In this document: piece after piece, positions 42,930 through 52,987 of the stretch | How positions within the stretch are numbered: position 1 is the stretch's first letter | How the letters are laid out: the number at the start of each line of letters is the position of its first letter | Assembly (NCBI GenBank): GCA_936432065.2 | Contig: OW386286.2 | Location: forward strand, 113,981,519-114,045,518 | From: Rutpela maculata | Lineage: Eukaryota > Arthropoda > Insecta > Coleoptera > Cerambycidae | Length of the DNA stretch: 64,000 nucleotides | Reading direction: 5' to 3' | Translations under genes and position numbers: made by a program | The notes under the pieces: generated by a model | Seen by the model: only the letters and a program-made list of their open reading frames with translations | Told to the model about the DNA's origin: nothing | Database searches by the model: none

Positions 42930-44215
42930 CCCTGTCCGGCGGACCAGACCAATATATTCTTTTGTATTTGGACCTGCTGAAACCGAATTCGAAGTCAGAA
43001 TTGTCAGATTGGCTCTTTTTTCACCCCCAACCTCCCCCAACCCCAAAAAACAACCCCAAAACAAAAACAAAATGGTCTGTCCGGCGGATTATACCAGTGT
43101 ATCCTTATGTATTTTGACCTGCTGAATCCGGATTCGAAGATAGAATTGACAGACTGGCTCGTTTTCATCCCTAACCCCGAAAAACACACCCCCCCCCCCA
43201 AAAAATGGTTTGTCCGACGGACTAGACCAGTGTATTTTTTATGTATTTGGACCTGCTGAAACCGAATCTAATGTCAGAATGGTCAGACTGGCTCGTTCTT
43301 CACCCCCAACCCCAAAATACACCCCCAAAACAAAAACAAAGTGGTCTATCCGGAATATACCCGTGGATCCTTATGTAATTTGACCTGCTGAATCCTAATT
43401 CGAAGTCAGAATTGTCAGATTTGCTCGTATTTCACACCTAGCCACAAAAAACACCCCCAAAACAAAAAAGTGGTCTATCCGGCGAACCATACCAGTGTAT
43501 CCTTATATATTTGGACCTCTGAAACCGAACCCGAAGTTAGAATTGTCAGATTTGCTCGTGTTCACTCCTGACCTCCAAAAAACACCTCCCCTCACAAAAT
43601 GGTCTGCCCGGCGGACCATACCAGTGTATTCTTATATATTTGGTAAGGATACACTGGTATAATCCACCGGAGAGACCACTTTGTTTTTGTTTTGGGGATG
43701 TTTTTTGGGGTTGGGGGTGAAAAACGAGCCAGTCTGACAATTCTGACATCAGATTAGGTTTCAGCAGGTCCAAATACATAAGAATACACTGGTCTGGTCC
43801 GTCGGACAAACCATATTTTTTGGGGGTGTGTTTTTCGGGGTAAGGGGAGAAAAACGAACCAATCTGTCAATTCTAACTTCGAATCCGGATTCAGCAGATC
43901 AAAATACATAAGGATACACTGGTATAGTCCGCCGAACAGATCACTTTGTTTTTGTTTTGGGGGTGTTTTTTGGGGTTGGGGGTGAAAAACGAGCCAATCT
44001 GACAATTCTGACTTCGGATTCGGTTTCAGCAGGTCCAAATATACATAAGAATATACTGGTCTGCTCCGCCGGACAGACCATTTATTTGAGGGGGTGTTTT
44101 ATGGGGTAGGGGGTGAAAAACGAGCCAATCTGACTATTCTGACTTCGGATTCGGTTTCAGCGGGTCCAAATACATACGAATATACTGGTCTAGTCCGCCG
44201 GACAGACCACTTTTT
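42930..44215. repeat. Satellite of about 135-bp units in two opposed arrays
   Basis: Forward units begin near 42938, 43076, 43210, 43347, 43478 and 43604. Reverse units begin near 43645, 43786, 43908, 44048 and 44178. The shared core is GACCAGTGTATTCTTATGTA with TTTGGACCTGCTGAAACCGA and TTGTCAGATTGGCTCG, followed by a CCCCAAAAAACACCCCC stretch. Two unit types (GACCAG/AAACCGA and TACCAG/AATCCGGATTC) mostly alternate, giving a period near 270 bp. The arrays meet at about 43643. Open frames follow the repeat and are not genes. Confidence 0.85.
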
Positions 44216-44329
44216 TTTTGTGGGGCTGTGTTATTAGGCGCAGGGGCCCGCCAGTGAATTTGGTACCGGGGCCCATGATTTGATGCGGGGAGCCTGATCA
44301 GCAAGTGTGAAACAATTGAGTTTGGCCCC
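44216..44329. other. Junction sequence after the satellite
   Basis: GGCGCAGGGGCCCGCCAGTG and ACCGGGGCCCATGATTTG form a GC-rich junction of unclear origin before the retrotransposon resumes. Confidence 0.4.
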
Positions 44330-45470
44330 AGCAATGTCCATACACATAAACGTTTAAATTTTGACTGGTTTAAGATTAAGAGTGAGATAAGGATATTGGG
44401 TAATATGTTCAGTCCCAATTTACACGAGATGATAAGATCAAATTGGAACCGTGTAACAAATAATGTACAAACCATTATTTTTATAAATAAAAATCGAGAT
44501 TTATCCCTATACCAAAGATCCACATTCATTGACTTATGTGATCTTTCAAAGGTATGGTTTATTGCACATATTTTACCTATTACTGTTATGGCTGCAAAAA
44601 GAATTTCTTCTATATGTGGTTGGTTCATATGGCATAAGTCTGTATGCAGGTTAGCTAGAACAACGCTTATATTACCCAGAATATTAGGAGGGCTAAACAT
44701 TTTTGATCCCTGGCATAAGGCAAACGCATTCTTGCTATAGGTATAATATTGTAAAATCGATAAAAATAGAAAATGTAATACGAGATCTTAATTTTGACAA
44801 AATTAATAACCCTCCTTTTCCGAAATTGTACGCCCGTCAAGCTCCAGATGTGAGACGGTTTTTAAGCGAAACAGCAAAAAAAAAACTGGAATCATGTGTT
44901 TGAAAATATTAAAAATAGTATAATATTTCATAAACAAAAGAGCATTGTTTACCTTTTAATATACGATGGATATCCTTTTCAAAAAAAATTGATGAAGGTG
45001 GGAAAAACACAAAGTGACAAGTACTATTTGTAATTTGGAACGAGAAACGCCCAGACATAAGTTTCTTTGTTATGACCATATAAGACAAATATCAATCTAC
45101 TTGCTACGTCTGATAAAAAATTTCACAGGCATTCAATTAAATTTAACAGATATCATTTCTTACAATTTCAAATATAGAGACAAAGACTTAAATAAAATGG
45201 TTATATTTTTAGTAACATGTACAATGTCTTATATCTTAGGAAATCAATATCTAGTTAAATTTCTTGATTATAAAATGTATATTATTAGTGAATGTGATGT
45301 TTTAATAAAAATAAATGTTTCAAAATACGTTAGGTTAAAAAATTTCTTAGGATAATGAAATAATAATACAATATTGTTGTTGAATGTTAATACGTGTATA
45401 TTTAGAAGTATAAAATTATTGTAATTTTAAATTTTTGACAAATAAAGTATTTAAAAAAAGGTGCAAGATA
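44330..45470 (+). pseudogene. L1-like non-LTR retrotransposon, 3' part
   Basis: Plus strand. HTHKRLNFDWFKIKSEIRIL leads into NRDLSLYQRSTFIDLCDLSK, then VWFIAHILPITVMAAKRI, then ICGWFIWHKSVCRL and LILPRILGGLNIFDPWHKA. The W/F-I-W and P--LGGL signatures are typical of the region after the L1 RT palm. Later frames (44703-44903, 45014-45355) are the degraded C-terminus. An AATAAA (about 45442) followed by an A-rich run at 45452-45459 marks the 3' end. Confidence 0.75.
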
Positions 45471-46315
45471 TTCATACAAAAACCGCAGTTTAAAAAAAAA
45501 CGAAAGTGTGTTAATTGAACAATGATGCTAGTACATTTATCGATGAACTTTTTCGTTAATATAATAACTATCAGATATTCATTCAATGAAACTTGTACAT
45601 TATTTCAATAATTTCATTCATTGATATAATAGACGTCGGTAACTGGTTCAATGATACTTATACAGGCTGTCTCATCAAATCATTTACTGGATAACAACGT
45701 AGCTAATAAGCTTCTCGAAACATTGTTGCCAATTCGTTAGAAGCCCACCTCAATTTTCTAGAATTAAAATTGTTAAAGTGCACATAATAAAGATGTAAAA
45801 TATGTCAGGAGTTTTTGTATTTTTGAGACTATGCTGGTTGTATGCCTTCCATCGTATTCAGGCTCAACATATTCAGGCTCTAAAAAACTACTCAATTGAA
45901 GACTCTGATAGATTTTGAACCGAAATACTACTAGCTATAAAATAGTGTTTTGCTCCGTACAACTTAGGTACTCCCATAAAAGTATCCGATAGGTAAATAT
46001 CAACCAATCACGCATTAAATAAGCGGATATTAAGAAAAACTATTAAGTACTTCCTCCAGAACCATTGCAACGAAAGTAGTCCAACTTGTTAGACCATAGT
46101 AGTTGGTTAGGTAAATACCCAAGAATGAACTTTTACGCAGTTTTATTTACTTACCTTACTTACATTTTCAGTTCTATCAGCTTTTTAACGATTTTTTCCT
46201 TGTTGATTTGTTGTAAATTCTACCCCGCTTCCAATAACATTCCTGAAATAAATTATTATTATTAGGTATTAGAAACGCGAGCAAAGAAGATCCGCACTAC
46301 TCAGGCCTATCGACC
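45471..46315. other. Unassigned stretch
   Basis: No gene or repeat recognised. CAATGAAACTTGTACATTAT and similar words recur loosely around 45530-45640. Confidence 0.4.
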
Positions 46316-46329
46316 CATTGTACATTCGC

Positions 46330-48045
46330 GACATTTAGGATCCTTTAAAAAGGACCAGTGCCCTCCACGAAGGAGAGCAGTTCTTTCCAGGGTAGATCCC
46401 GTAGTTCTTCCGGTTGTAGAAACAGTCTTTCGAAATACCTATACCTTGGCCCTCCTATTGATGCAAATAGAATAGAATATGCACTCCACTCCACACATCC
46501 CGCAAGTAGGATCATCTTTCAACTGTATTGTATGCAGGTGCTTTTTCAGAGGACGGTGTCCTGTTATCAGGCTCAGGGGCGTCTCAAGGTAAATTTTCCA
46601 CCCGGGCGGGAGCACTTTTTGGCGCCCCTCTCTGAAATAATCACAGAAATTTCATGGACGTACTACGTACTAAAGTGCAAGGGAACACTACTTTTTAACT
46701 TAATACATGGAGTAACATAACCGAGTATACAGGGTGGTCCAAAATTATCTCTAGATATTTATGTGGCTGATATAGTACATCAAAATATTAAGGTACTCTA
46801 AATAGATAATAAGGAAATTATACCCCCTTTAAAGGGGGGATTATAAATATCAGTTTTTCGGCAATATCTTCCGATCGCTTAAAATATGTAAGTCATATAT
46901 TTTAAATTTAGATATGGGCATCAATTTACATAGTACCAATCAAACCTTCTCCTCTTCTTAAGGGTTAGTTTTAGGGAGTGGCTGTCAATATTTTACCTCT
47001 AACTTTTTTAATTTTTACATATTTATAAAAATTCTTGTAAAAAAATATTTTCATATCACTAGAGAAATAAAAAGATGTTCTTGTTGCATTTCGATAAACC
47101 ATTCTCAAGTAATTTATGTTTACACATCAATGTGCATCTAATTGTGCATTTAATAATAATTAACTTGTAATAAGTATAAATTTTTTTGTCTACACATCTG
47201 AACGCTATTATAATGAGAGGATCCCCACAAGTTTACTTAGAGGAAGGTTCCTTTTTATTATTTTAATATTTCATACAAAACAACATGCATATATATAAAC
47301 ACATATAAACTGTAAATTATGTAAGATAAGAAATACATACAACTAATGTTGGTATAACAATTTTCTGAATTATTCTGAATTTTTTCTGAATGAAAAGTGC
47401 ACGCTGCCTGCCTTCAATTATGCAAAATCTTTAATGATAAACTTCGTGTCAGTCACTAATAGGACAGGAAGCTTGAGGTATGAATAGTGAGGTGTCTCAT
47501 AGCTAAACAAACCTTTTTGTATTATTTAGACGCTTTTAATGTTATTCGACTGTTCTGCATTATTACAATTTAAACTGATATATATTTTATTATTTGATAT
47601 TGTTTTCCAACGAAAACTATTATTAAATTAAAAAAGGTATATTAAAAAAAAAATTAAGAATTTTTGACCTCAGTTTGGCGGCCCTCCTAGCCGGCGCCCC
47701 GGGCAGTCGCCCGGGTTGCCCGGCCTTTAAGCCGCCCCTGATCAGGCTAACCATCCGTCTCGATCGATGTCTATCGACCCCAAGCAGCCACTTTACGGCA
47801 GTCAGTCGAAGGTCCCTTTATATGGAGCCTCCACTGCCTCATTCCAGGGGCCTGAGCCCAGTAGTTGTTAAACTGTGCCATAGCTCAATCTTGCAGCTCT
47901 GATTGAATCAGACTTCTTGGCAGACCGAAGGCTGGCTCCGGGCCCTGGAAAGGACTTTTTGCTCCTTCACTTGCGAAATGGTTTGCTTCCTGTTATTCCT
48001 AGACAACTTGGCATAGGCGAGTCCTAATTGTGGAGCGCTATCACA
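46330..48045 (-). pseudogene. RNase-H-type non-LTR retrotransposon, C-terminal remnant (split)
   Basis: Minus strand. Right of the hAT-like insertion, 48045-47749 encodes GPGPEPAFGLPRS-like sequence and VKWLLGVDRHRSRRMV. Left of it, 46565-46330 encodes TGHRPLKKHLHTIQLKDDPT and CGMCGVEC, then SPSWRALVLFKG. TGHxxLxxHL followed by CxxC is the hallmark of the end of the RNase H domain and zinc-binding tail in R1/LOA/I-type elements. Stops and frameshifts are frequent. The insertion at 46574-47740 separates the two halves. Confidence 0.65.
46574..47740. mobile_element. hAT-like non-autonomous element, 1167 bp
   Basis: Ends are CAGGGGCG and CGCCCCTG. A perfect 8-bp duplication, ATCAGGCT, flanks it at 46566-46573 and 47741-47748. 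Subterminal sequence is GC-rich on both sides and partly inverted (ACCCGGGCGG, GGCGCCCC). The interior is AT-rich without transposase. TACAGGGTGGTCCAAAATT at 46728-46747 may be the end of another small element nested inside. Confidence 0.85.
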
Positions 48046-48226
48046 CAAGTGCGCACATGACGGTGTACATCCAGAGAGTGGTCTTTGGATTTATTCCCCA
48101 CTTAAAAACTTATTTTAATGATAAATATGAAAGGAATAGTTTTGTAATAGTAGGAAAGATTTGGATAACTCGACATCATTAAAAATTGATGAAATGAAAT
48201 AATTTTTATTGTTACAATAGTATATT
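48046..48226. other. Unassigned spacer
   Basis: Short AT-rich sequence without recognisable features. Confidence 0.5.
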
Positions 48227-48340
48227 ATTCAACGAGCGGTAATGTAGATAATAACTCACGCAGATGAAAGTTTACAACACGAGCCGTAGGTGAGTGCTGT
48301 AATTCATCAAGTGAGTTATTACCATTACCGCAAGTTGAAT
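48227..48340. repeat. Hairpin element, about 115 bp
   Basis: ATTCAACGAGCGGTAATG pairs with CATTACCGCAAGTTGAAT, and TAATAACTCAC pairs with GTGAGTTATTA. The loop contains ACAACACGAGCCGTAGGTGA and GTGCTGT. The GTGAGTTAT stem word is shared with the R1 hairpin at 359-395. Confidence 0.75.
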
Positions 48341-48569
48341 TCTATACTTTATCTACGATTATAAGAATAAATATTAAATTGAGAAAATTTTGTTTAAATT
48401 ACTCAATTTGTTTACTAATAAAATTAACTGTAAAATTTAATTTTTGTTCACCCTTTTATATTTGTTGTCTTCAAAGATTTAGCCACCTTTAAGGCGAGGT
48501 AGAATGTAATTTTTAATCGAAATAGTGCATAAACTGCTTGTAGACAAAAAATTAGCTTTGTAGATTAAT
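48341..48569. other. Unassigned spacer
   Basis: AT-rich, nothing recognised. Confidence 0.5.
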
Positions 48570-48814
48570 ATATTACGTAGGGATTGCATTACCGGTTAAC
48601 CGGTTAATCGGTTAACCGGTAAACAGGACAAAAAACACATGACGATAATTACCGGTTATTTTAATTTTTTACCGGTTCTTTCGGTAAATTCTGAACTTAC
48701 GATATGTCATGTATTCAACGTTTCTATTTATGTCAGTGACTAGTATTCACTAAATATATTTAAATTTATTTCATTTATATTTTTTCCCTCTGATAAAAAA
48801 ACCTTTTGTTTGTT

Positions 48815-49067
48815 CATTATAATAACAATAATAATAACAATAATAATAATACATTTATTTTGCTCAAAGTAAAAATGGTACAAAATGATCTGTAGAGCTC
48901 TTCTTCCATTTGCCCAAATACAAATAACCTAAATCTAAGATTATAAAAAAATAGTAATATATTATAAATCTAAAATTTCAAGAAAAAAATAATAATTATT
49001 TTATTTATTAATATTCAGTAATGAATTGTAATAATCTAACATATGTTATATTTTATAATAATAATAA
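48815..49067 (-). mobile_element. Non-LTR retrotransposon 3' UTR and ATT tail
   Basis: On the minus strand the sequence ends in AAAATAAATGTATTATTATT and further ATT/GTT units (48815-48850). It continues the fragment at 52988-53640; the LTR element is inserted between the two. Confidence 0.6.
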
Positions 49068-49463
49068 TGTAACGTGTTTCCACCCTTAGGAAACTACCCC
49101 TTGCAAATTTCGTGGGTTCCAAAAATTATAACAAGAGATGTCCACTAACACACTTTATTAAATATTTACTGGATACTTCACAATACTATTATTAATTTAA
49201 ATACACTTTACTGACTAAAATCACAATGTTTATTACTTTGTTTATCTTTGAACTCTTAACCTCACTTTCTATACTTTCTGAACTTTCTGAACTACTCGCC
49301 GAGAATGCGATCGGTCTTTTATACCTAAAAATGACAGATCTCGATTGTTCTGTGATGACGCCACCATTCTCTCGATAATTCCAGATGTCACTTTGGAATC
49401 TTCTGGTAGGTTCTTTTTCGAGTAGGTGCAAATACATCATTCTAGGGGTTGTAACACATTACA
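49068..49463 (-). repeat. 3' LTR
   Basis: Begins TGTAACGTGTTTCC and ends GTAACACATTACA on the plus strand (TG...CA). It differs from the other LTR by one visible base (AAATTTCGTGGG here, AAATTCCGTGGG there). On the minus strand it contains a TATAAAAG box (49316-49323) and an AATAAA signal near 49160. Confidence 0.95.
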
Positions 49464-49477
49464 CTGCCCCCTCCTTA
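49464..49477 (-). promoter_or_regulatory. Polypurine tract
   Basis: The minus strand reads AAGGAGGGGGCAG immediately before the 3' LTR. This is the expected position and composition for plus-strand DNA priming. Confidence 0.85.
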
Positions 49478-50059
49478 AGCCTGAACGCCCCGGTCAGGCA
49501 GTTCAGCCTCTTTCACGTACTTCGCCAGTCTATCCAAGTGTACGATCTTCATCTTGGACTTTTTGTTTCGTTGCATCCGATAGACGACATCATTAATTCG
49601 GGTAATAACAGTATACGGTCCATCCCAAGGAGGTTGAAATTTCGGGGATCTCCATTCCTTCCGCTGTGGGTTGTACAGCCAAACCAGATCCCCCACCTTG
49701 AATCCCCCTGTACTGGCATTCTGATCATAACGAGCCTTCAAGCGGTTACTAGTTCTGTTCATCTGCTCTCGATCATTCTTTGGCTGTTCTCGACTTCCAT
49801 TTCTGTAGTTGCTCATGGAAAATGGTTCCCCACGGGCAGCACAATTCTTCTTACACTTGCGACACCAGGCCTCCACATCCTGGCGACTATTAACCCAATA
49901 GAATTGTTCCCGTGCTCTACTCAATGTCTTGTTTATGCCGAAGTGTCTGCTGGACGTTTTATTGTGCGCTTTCTGGAGTACTTCTGGTACACGACACCTG
50001 GGAATCACTAAACGCATGGCAACCTGCTTCCCATCTGGGCTTTCCCATGCTCTCCTCAA
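49475..50059 (-). pseudogene. Integrase remnant lacking the catalytic core
   Basis: Codons 1-78 hold the zinc-binding HHCC module (H32, H39, C66, C69; REQFYWVNSRQDVEAWCRKC). At about residue 80 the sequence jumps to RLKARYDQNASTGGFKVGDL and VWLYNPQRKEWRSP, the C-terminal domain. That domain has the GPY-type motif PPWDGPYTVITRINDVVYRM (about 143-162). The catalytic DDE core of more than 100 residues is missing. The frame is otherwise open to within the polypurine tract, so any product would bind zinc and perhaps DNA but could not integrate. Confidence 0.85.
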
Positions 50060-50432
50060 AAGCCCATCTACGACCGTAAGTGAATCCCATTGTGCATAAA
50101 GCCTTCAGCCCCATTTCTTTGTTGGAAACATCCTTCCATGCTGGACGCGTTCCCTCTTCTTTTGCTCTCAACATGGGTCCGATTTCTACATCGCGCAATT
50201 GCTCTTGCCTCAGAGTTTTCTTTGTCCAACTGTCTGGAAGATCGACCTTGACAATGTTGACTTCAACCATGTTCGGCAATTTTCCCACCTGAGGGTAGCG
50301 CTTGCAATCTTCCTTGTCTGGTTTTCTGGATAATGCAGGAGTTTTGACTGCCTGCGTTGTCAACAGCCTGGTTTTCTCACATTGGTCGTTCACTTTTGAC
50401 AAAATAAATTGTTCGTTCCCAATCCTTAACAT
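50020..50432 (-). pseudogene. Linker between deleted RNase H and integrase
   Basis: Minus strand: LRIGNEQFILSKVNDQCEKT near the start, later KKTLRQEQLRDVEIGPMLRA and RPAWKDVSNKEMGLKALC. The D-I-G-P-M/L...K segment is typical of the stretch just before the integrase zinc finger. The first part looks like the end of the protease region, so the deletion that removed RT and RNase H lies within this frame. A frameshift near 50080 leads into the integrase remnant. Confidence 0.7.
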
Positions 50433-50440
50433 TCGCTTTC

Positions 50441-52156
50441 CTACGTCAACAATAAATCCATAATGTCCAGTCCCAAAATGAAGTCATCCGTAATGTCAGC
50501 CACGATGACCCTGTGGTCGAACCTTAACTGTCCAATCTGCAAACCCAGGTCTACTTCTCCATGAACCGTAGCCCTGTCCCCCGTAGCTGTCCGGACGATC
50601 ACCTCATTTTCCCTCTTGGTAATCTTTATGCCCGATATAAATCCTGGCCGCACTATTGATGACGTAGTACCTGTGTCGATGGTAAACAAACATTTTCTTC
50701 CGTTCACATATCCATGCAACAACAGACTGCTTGCGATTCTTCGAAGCTGGGAAATCTTTATTTCTCTGGGGTCACTGCATTCCCTAGCCAGAACAACCCC
50801 CTTGGTACTGTTTTCCTGCTTCTCTTCAAGATTCACAGCATTTACTCGACTCTCCGAATTCTGCTGTCGACAGTCTCGCTTCATGTGTCCTACCTTGCCG
50901 CAGTTGTAACATTTAATACCTCCACTCGGCTTTCCTTTATTTTGTTGTTTTCTCTGCTCCCTAAGATCATCCACTTTGTTCAATAATTTGGTAAACATTT
51001 TCTGCATCTCCGTCAACATAGGGTTCTGGTTCATTTCTGGTTGCGATTCTTCGAGAGTCACAGCTCGCACTCTCGACCTTGGAGTATCCCTGTAAGCGGC
51101 TTCTACTTCGAGTGCACGCACCAAAGCTTCGCTACTACTTTGGTGTCTCGTCAGCCTCAGAACTCGCCTGACCTCTTCGTCCCTTATACCATCTAAAAAG
51201 GCCCCCACGGCTAATTGTTCCTGGAATTCTTTAGGTGCACTCGGATACGCCAGGTGTGCCAGTCTCTCTATCGCAGCTTCAAATTCTTGTAAACTTTCCC
51301 CAGCTTTTTGCATCCGGGATTTCAGCTGAGTCTGGTATAATTGGGCAAGGTGTTGATCGCCATACCTCAAGTCTAATGCAGCTTCCAAGACTTTAAAGTC
51401 CCTTTGTTTCTCCACTGGGATAGTCTGAAGTAATTCTGAGGCCTGGCCCCTTAACGCCAGAACTAATGCCATGGCCTTTTCCTCGTTATCCCAGTTGTTC
51501 GCACATGCTGCTGCCTCAAACTGCCTCTTGTACGTCGTCCAGGAACTTTGGCTATCAAAAGAAGGAGGTTTTAGTCGCTGTCCTGATGATACCACCTGCT
51601 GGCTTCCTCTTTCTCTCAACTGTCGTTTAAGCCGGTCTATTTCTCCCTTGACTTCTTCTTCGAACTCACTCATCTTTTCTTCAAACTGATTTACTTTTCC
51701 TTTTACTTGACTGACTTCTGTCTCGACTACTCCTACTTTACCTTCGACCTTGTTTATCTCTTCTTTGACTTCACATTTTAGTACTTCATTGGCAGAAATT
51801 ATAGCGTCCTGTTGTATTTTGATTTGTTCATTTAGAATTTTCCTTAATTCTTCCTGGCGTCTTTCTTGCTCCTGTTTTTCCTCTTGTTGTCGTATCTTCA
51901 GGTCTTCCATAATTTGTCTCAATTCGTCTTTCTCTTCTTGACGTCTTCTTTCTTCATCCTCTTTTTCTTTCTGACGTCTTATTCCCTGATCTTCCATCAT
52001 TTTCTTTAATTCGTTCCTTTCTTCTTTTTCTTCATGACGTTTTTTCTCCTGTTCTTCTTTGTCTTCCTGCCGTTGCTGCGCCATCATTTTTTGGAATTGT
52101 TCGAATAAGTCCTGTATTTGTTTATCGGATGCCATACTTCTTGTTGTTACGGGCAT
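50441..52156 (-). CDS. gag-pro: Gag-protease polyprotein (571 aa), Ty3/gypsy type
   Basis: The only long intact retrotransposon frame in the window. Residues 10-190 are a strongly charged Glu/Lys/Gln-rich coiled coil with repeated EEKxExER-type heptads. Residues 195-355 resemble a retrotransposon capsid (PPSFDSQSSWTTYKRQFEAA, then ELLQTIP). A CCHC knuckle lies at C416, C419, H424, C429 (CYNCGKVGHMKRDC). The aspartic protease has D494-T-G and a FILGLD segment at 558-563. The stop falls just after ILGLDIMD. Downstream protease-like sequence continues in another frame, consistent with an indel. The ATG at 52156 lies about 420 bases inside the 5' LTR edge. It would assemble particles and process them. 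Confidence 0.9.
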   Translation of the reverse strand: MPVTTRSMASDKQIQDLFEQFQKMMAQQRQEDKEEQEKKRHEEKEERNELKKMMEDQGIRRQKEKEDEERRRQEEKDELRQIMEDLKIRQQEEKQEQERRQEELRKILNEQIKIQQDAIISANEVLKCEVKEEINKVEGKVGVVETEVSQVKGKVNQFEEKMSEFEEEVKGEIDRLKRQLRERGSQQVVSSGQRLKPPSFDSQSSWTTYKRQFEAAACANNWDNEEKAMALVLALRGQASELLQTIPVEKQRDFKVLEAALDLRYGDQHLAQLYQTQLKSRMQKAGESLQEFEAAIERLAHLAYPSAPKEFQEQLAVGAFLDGIRDEEVRRVLRLTRHQSSSEALVRALEVEAAYRDTPRSRVRAVTLEESQPEMNQNPMLTEMQKMFTKLLNKVDDLREQRKQQNKGKPSGGIKCYNCGKVGHMKRDCRQQNSESRVNAVNLEEKQENSTKGVVLARECSDPREIKISQLRRIASSLLLHGYVNGRKCLFTIDTGTTSSIVRPGFISGIKITKRENEVIVRTATGDRATVHGEVDLGLQIGQLRFDHRVIVADITDDFILGLDIMDLLLT

Positions 52157-52577
52157 ACGATGAAATTAAAATAAAATAAATTTAACTGTCACGTCAGTAT
52201 CGGTAATGGAACTTTCTAGACAAATCTCGAAATAGCACGAAAAAGTCTTATCCAGAGTCTTTTGTCACTATCCAGTTCAGAGAATTTAATAATCTCCACT
52301 AATGTCCAAATAGAAAAGTTCTAGAAATTTTCACGCACTAAATGAGTCTTTTTCAGTGTCTCTATCACTTCTCAGTTCAAAGGATTTAATTATCACACTA
52401 ATGTCCTAATAAAATGTTCTACAATGTCTCAAAAATGCACTTAACACTATTTTTCTGACCGAAAATAACCCTCGAACAATGTGTCCAGTAATTTAGTCCA
52501 CTGTGTTACACTAAACCTCGAGAATACTTCTCGAACACTCCAGCACAACTTCAGAGCTCCTCTTGTCATAAAATTCG

Positions 52578-52589
52578 CTTCTGACACCA
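52578..52589 (-). promoter_or_regulatory. Primer-binding site, tRNA-Leu type
   Basis: The plus strand reads CTTCTGACACCA two bases from the 5' LTR. This equals the 3' end of animal tRNA-Leu(CAA) genes as I remember it (CTTCTGACA plus CCA). The minus strand TGGTGTCAGAAG would anneal to that tRNA. Confidence 0.75.
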
Positions 52590-52591
52590 AT

Positions 52592-52987
52592 TGTAACGTG
52601 TTTCCACCCTTAGGAAACTACCCCTTGCAAATTCCGTGGGTTCCAAAAATTATAACAAGAGATGTCCACTAACACACTTTATTAAATATTTACTGGATAC
52701 TTCACAATACTATTATTAATTTAAATACACTTTACTGACTAAAATCACAATGTTTATTACTTTGTTTATCTTTGAACTCTTAACCTCACTTTCTATACTT
52801 TCTGAACTTTCTGAACTACTCGCCGAGAATGCGATCGGTCTTTTATACCTAAAAATGACAGATCTCGATTGTTCTGTGATGACGCCACCATTCTCTCGAT
52901 AATTCCAGATGTCACTTTGGAATCTTCTGGTAGGTTCTTTTTCGAGTAGGTGCAAATACATCATTCTAGGGGTTGTAACACATTACA
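52592..52987 (-). repeat. 5' LTR (promoter LTR)
   Basis: 396 bp, the same length as the 3' LTR. The TATAAAAG box is at 52840-52847 on the minus strand. The 82-codon frame present in each LTR is identical in both and has no recognisable domain. Confidence 0.95.

Larger units (their letters stand above)
49068..52987 (-). mobile_element. Internally deleted Ty3/gypsy-type LTR retrotransposon (3920 bp)
   Basis: Two direct 396-bp LTRs enclose gag-protease and a pol remnant on the minus strand. Flanks are consistent with a 4-bp ATAA duplication (49064-49067 and 52988-52991), though the site is an ATAA-rich tract. Reverse transcriptase and RNase H are completely absent between the protease and the pre-integrase linker, and the integrase catalytic core is missing. 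Autonomous relatives are usually over 5 kb. A primer site and a polypurine tract are both intact. No env-like frame is present. Confidence 0.9.

Noticed and set aside
42747..44038. Several overlapping frames of 65-107 codons on both strands
   Set aside because: They follow the 135-bp satellite and its inverted copy (repeated SELSDW and LDLLKPN) and have no protein-like variation.
44134..44700. 188-codon minus-strand frame
   Set aside because: It is antisense to the L1-like C-terminal region (GWFIWHK, LGGLNIF) and to the satellite.
49192..49440. 82-codon frame on minus, repeated identically at 52716-52964
   Set aside because: It lies entirely inside the two LTRs and is explained by their identity. 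It has no recognisable domain.
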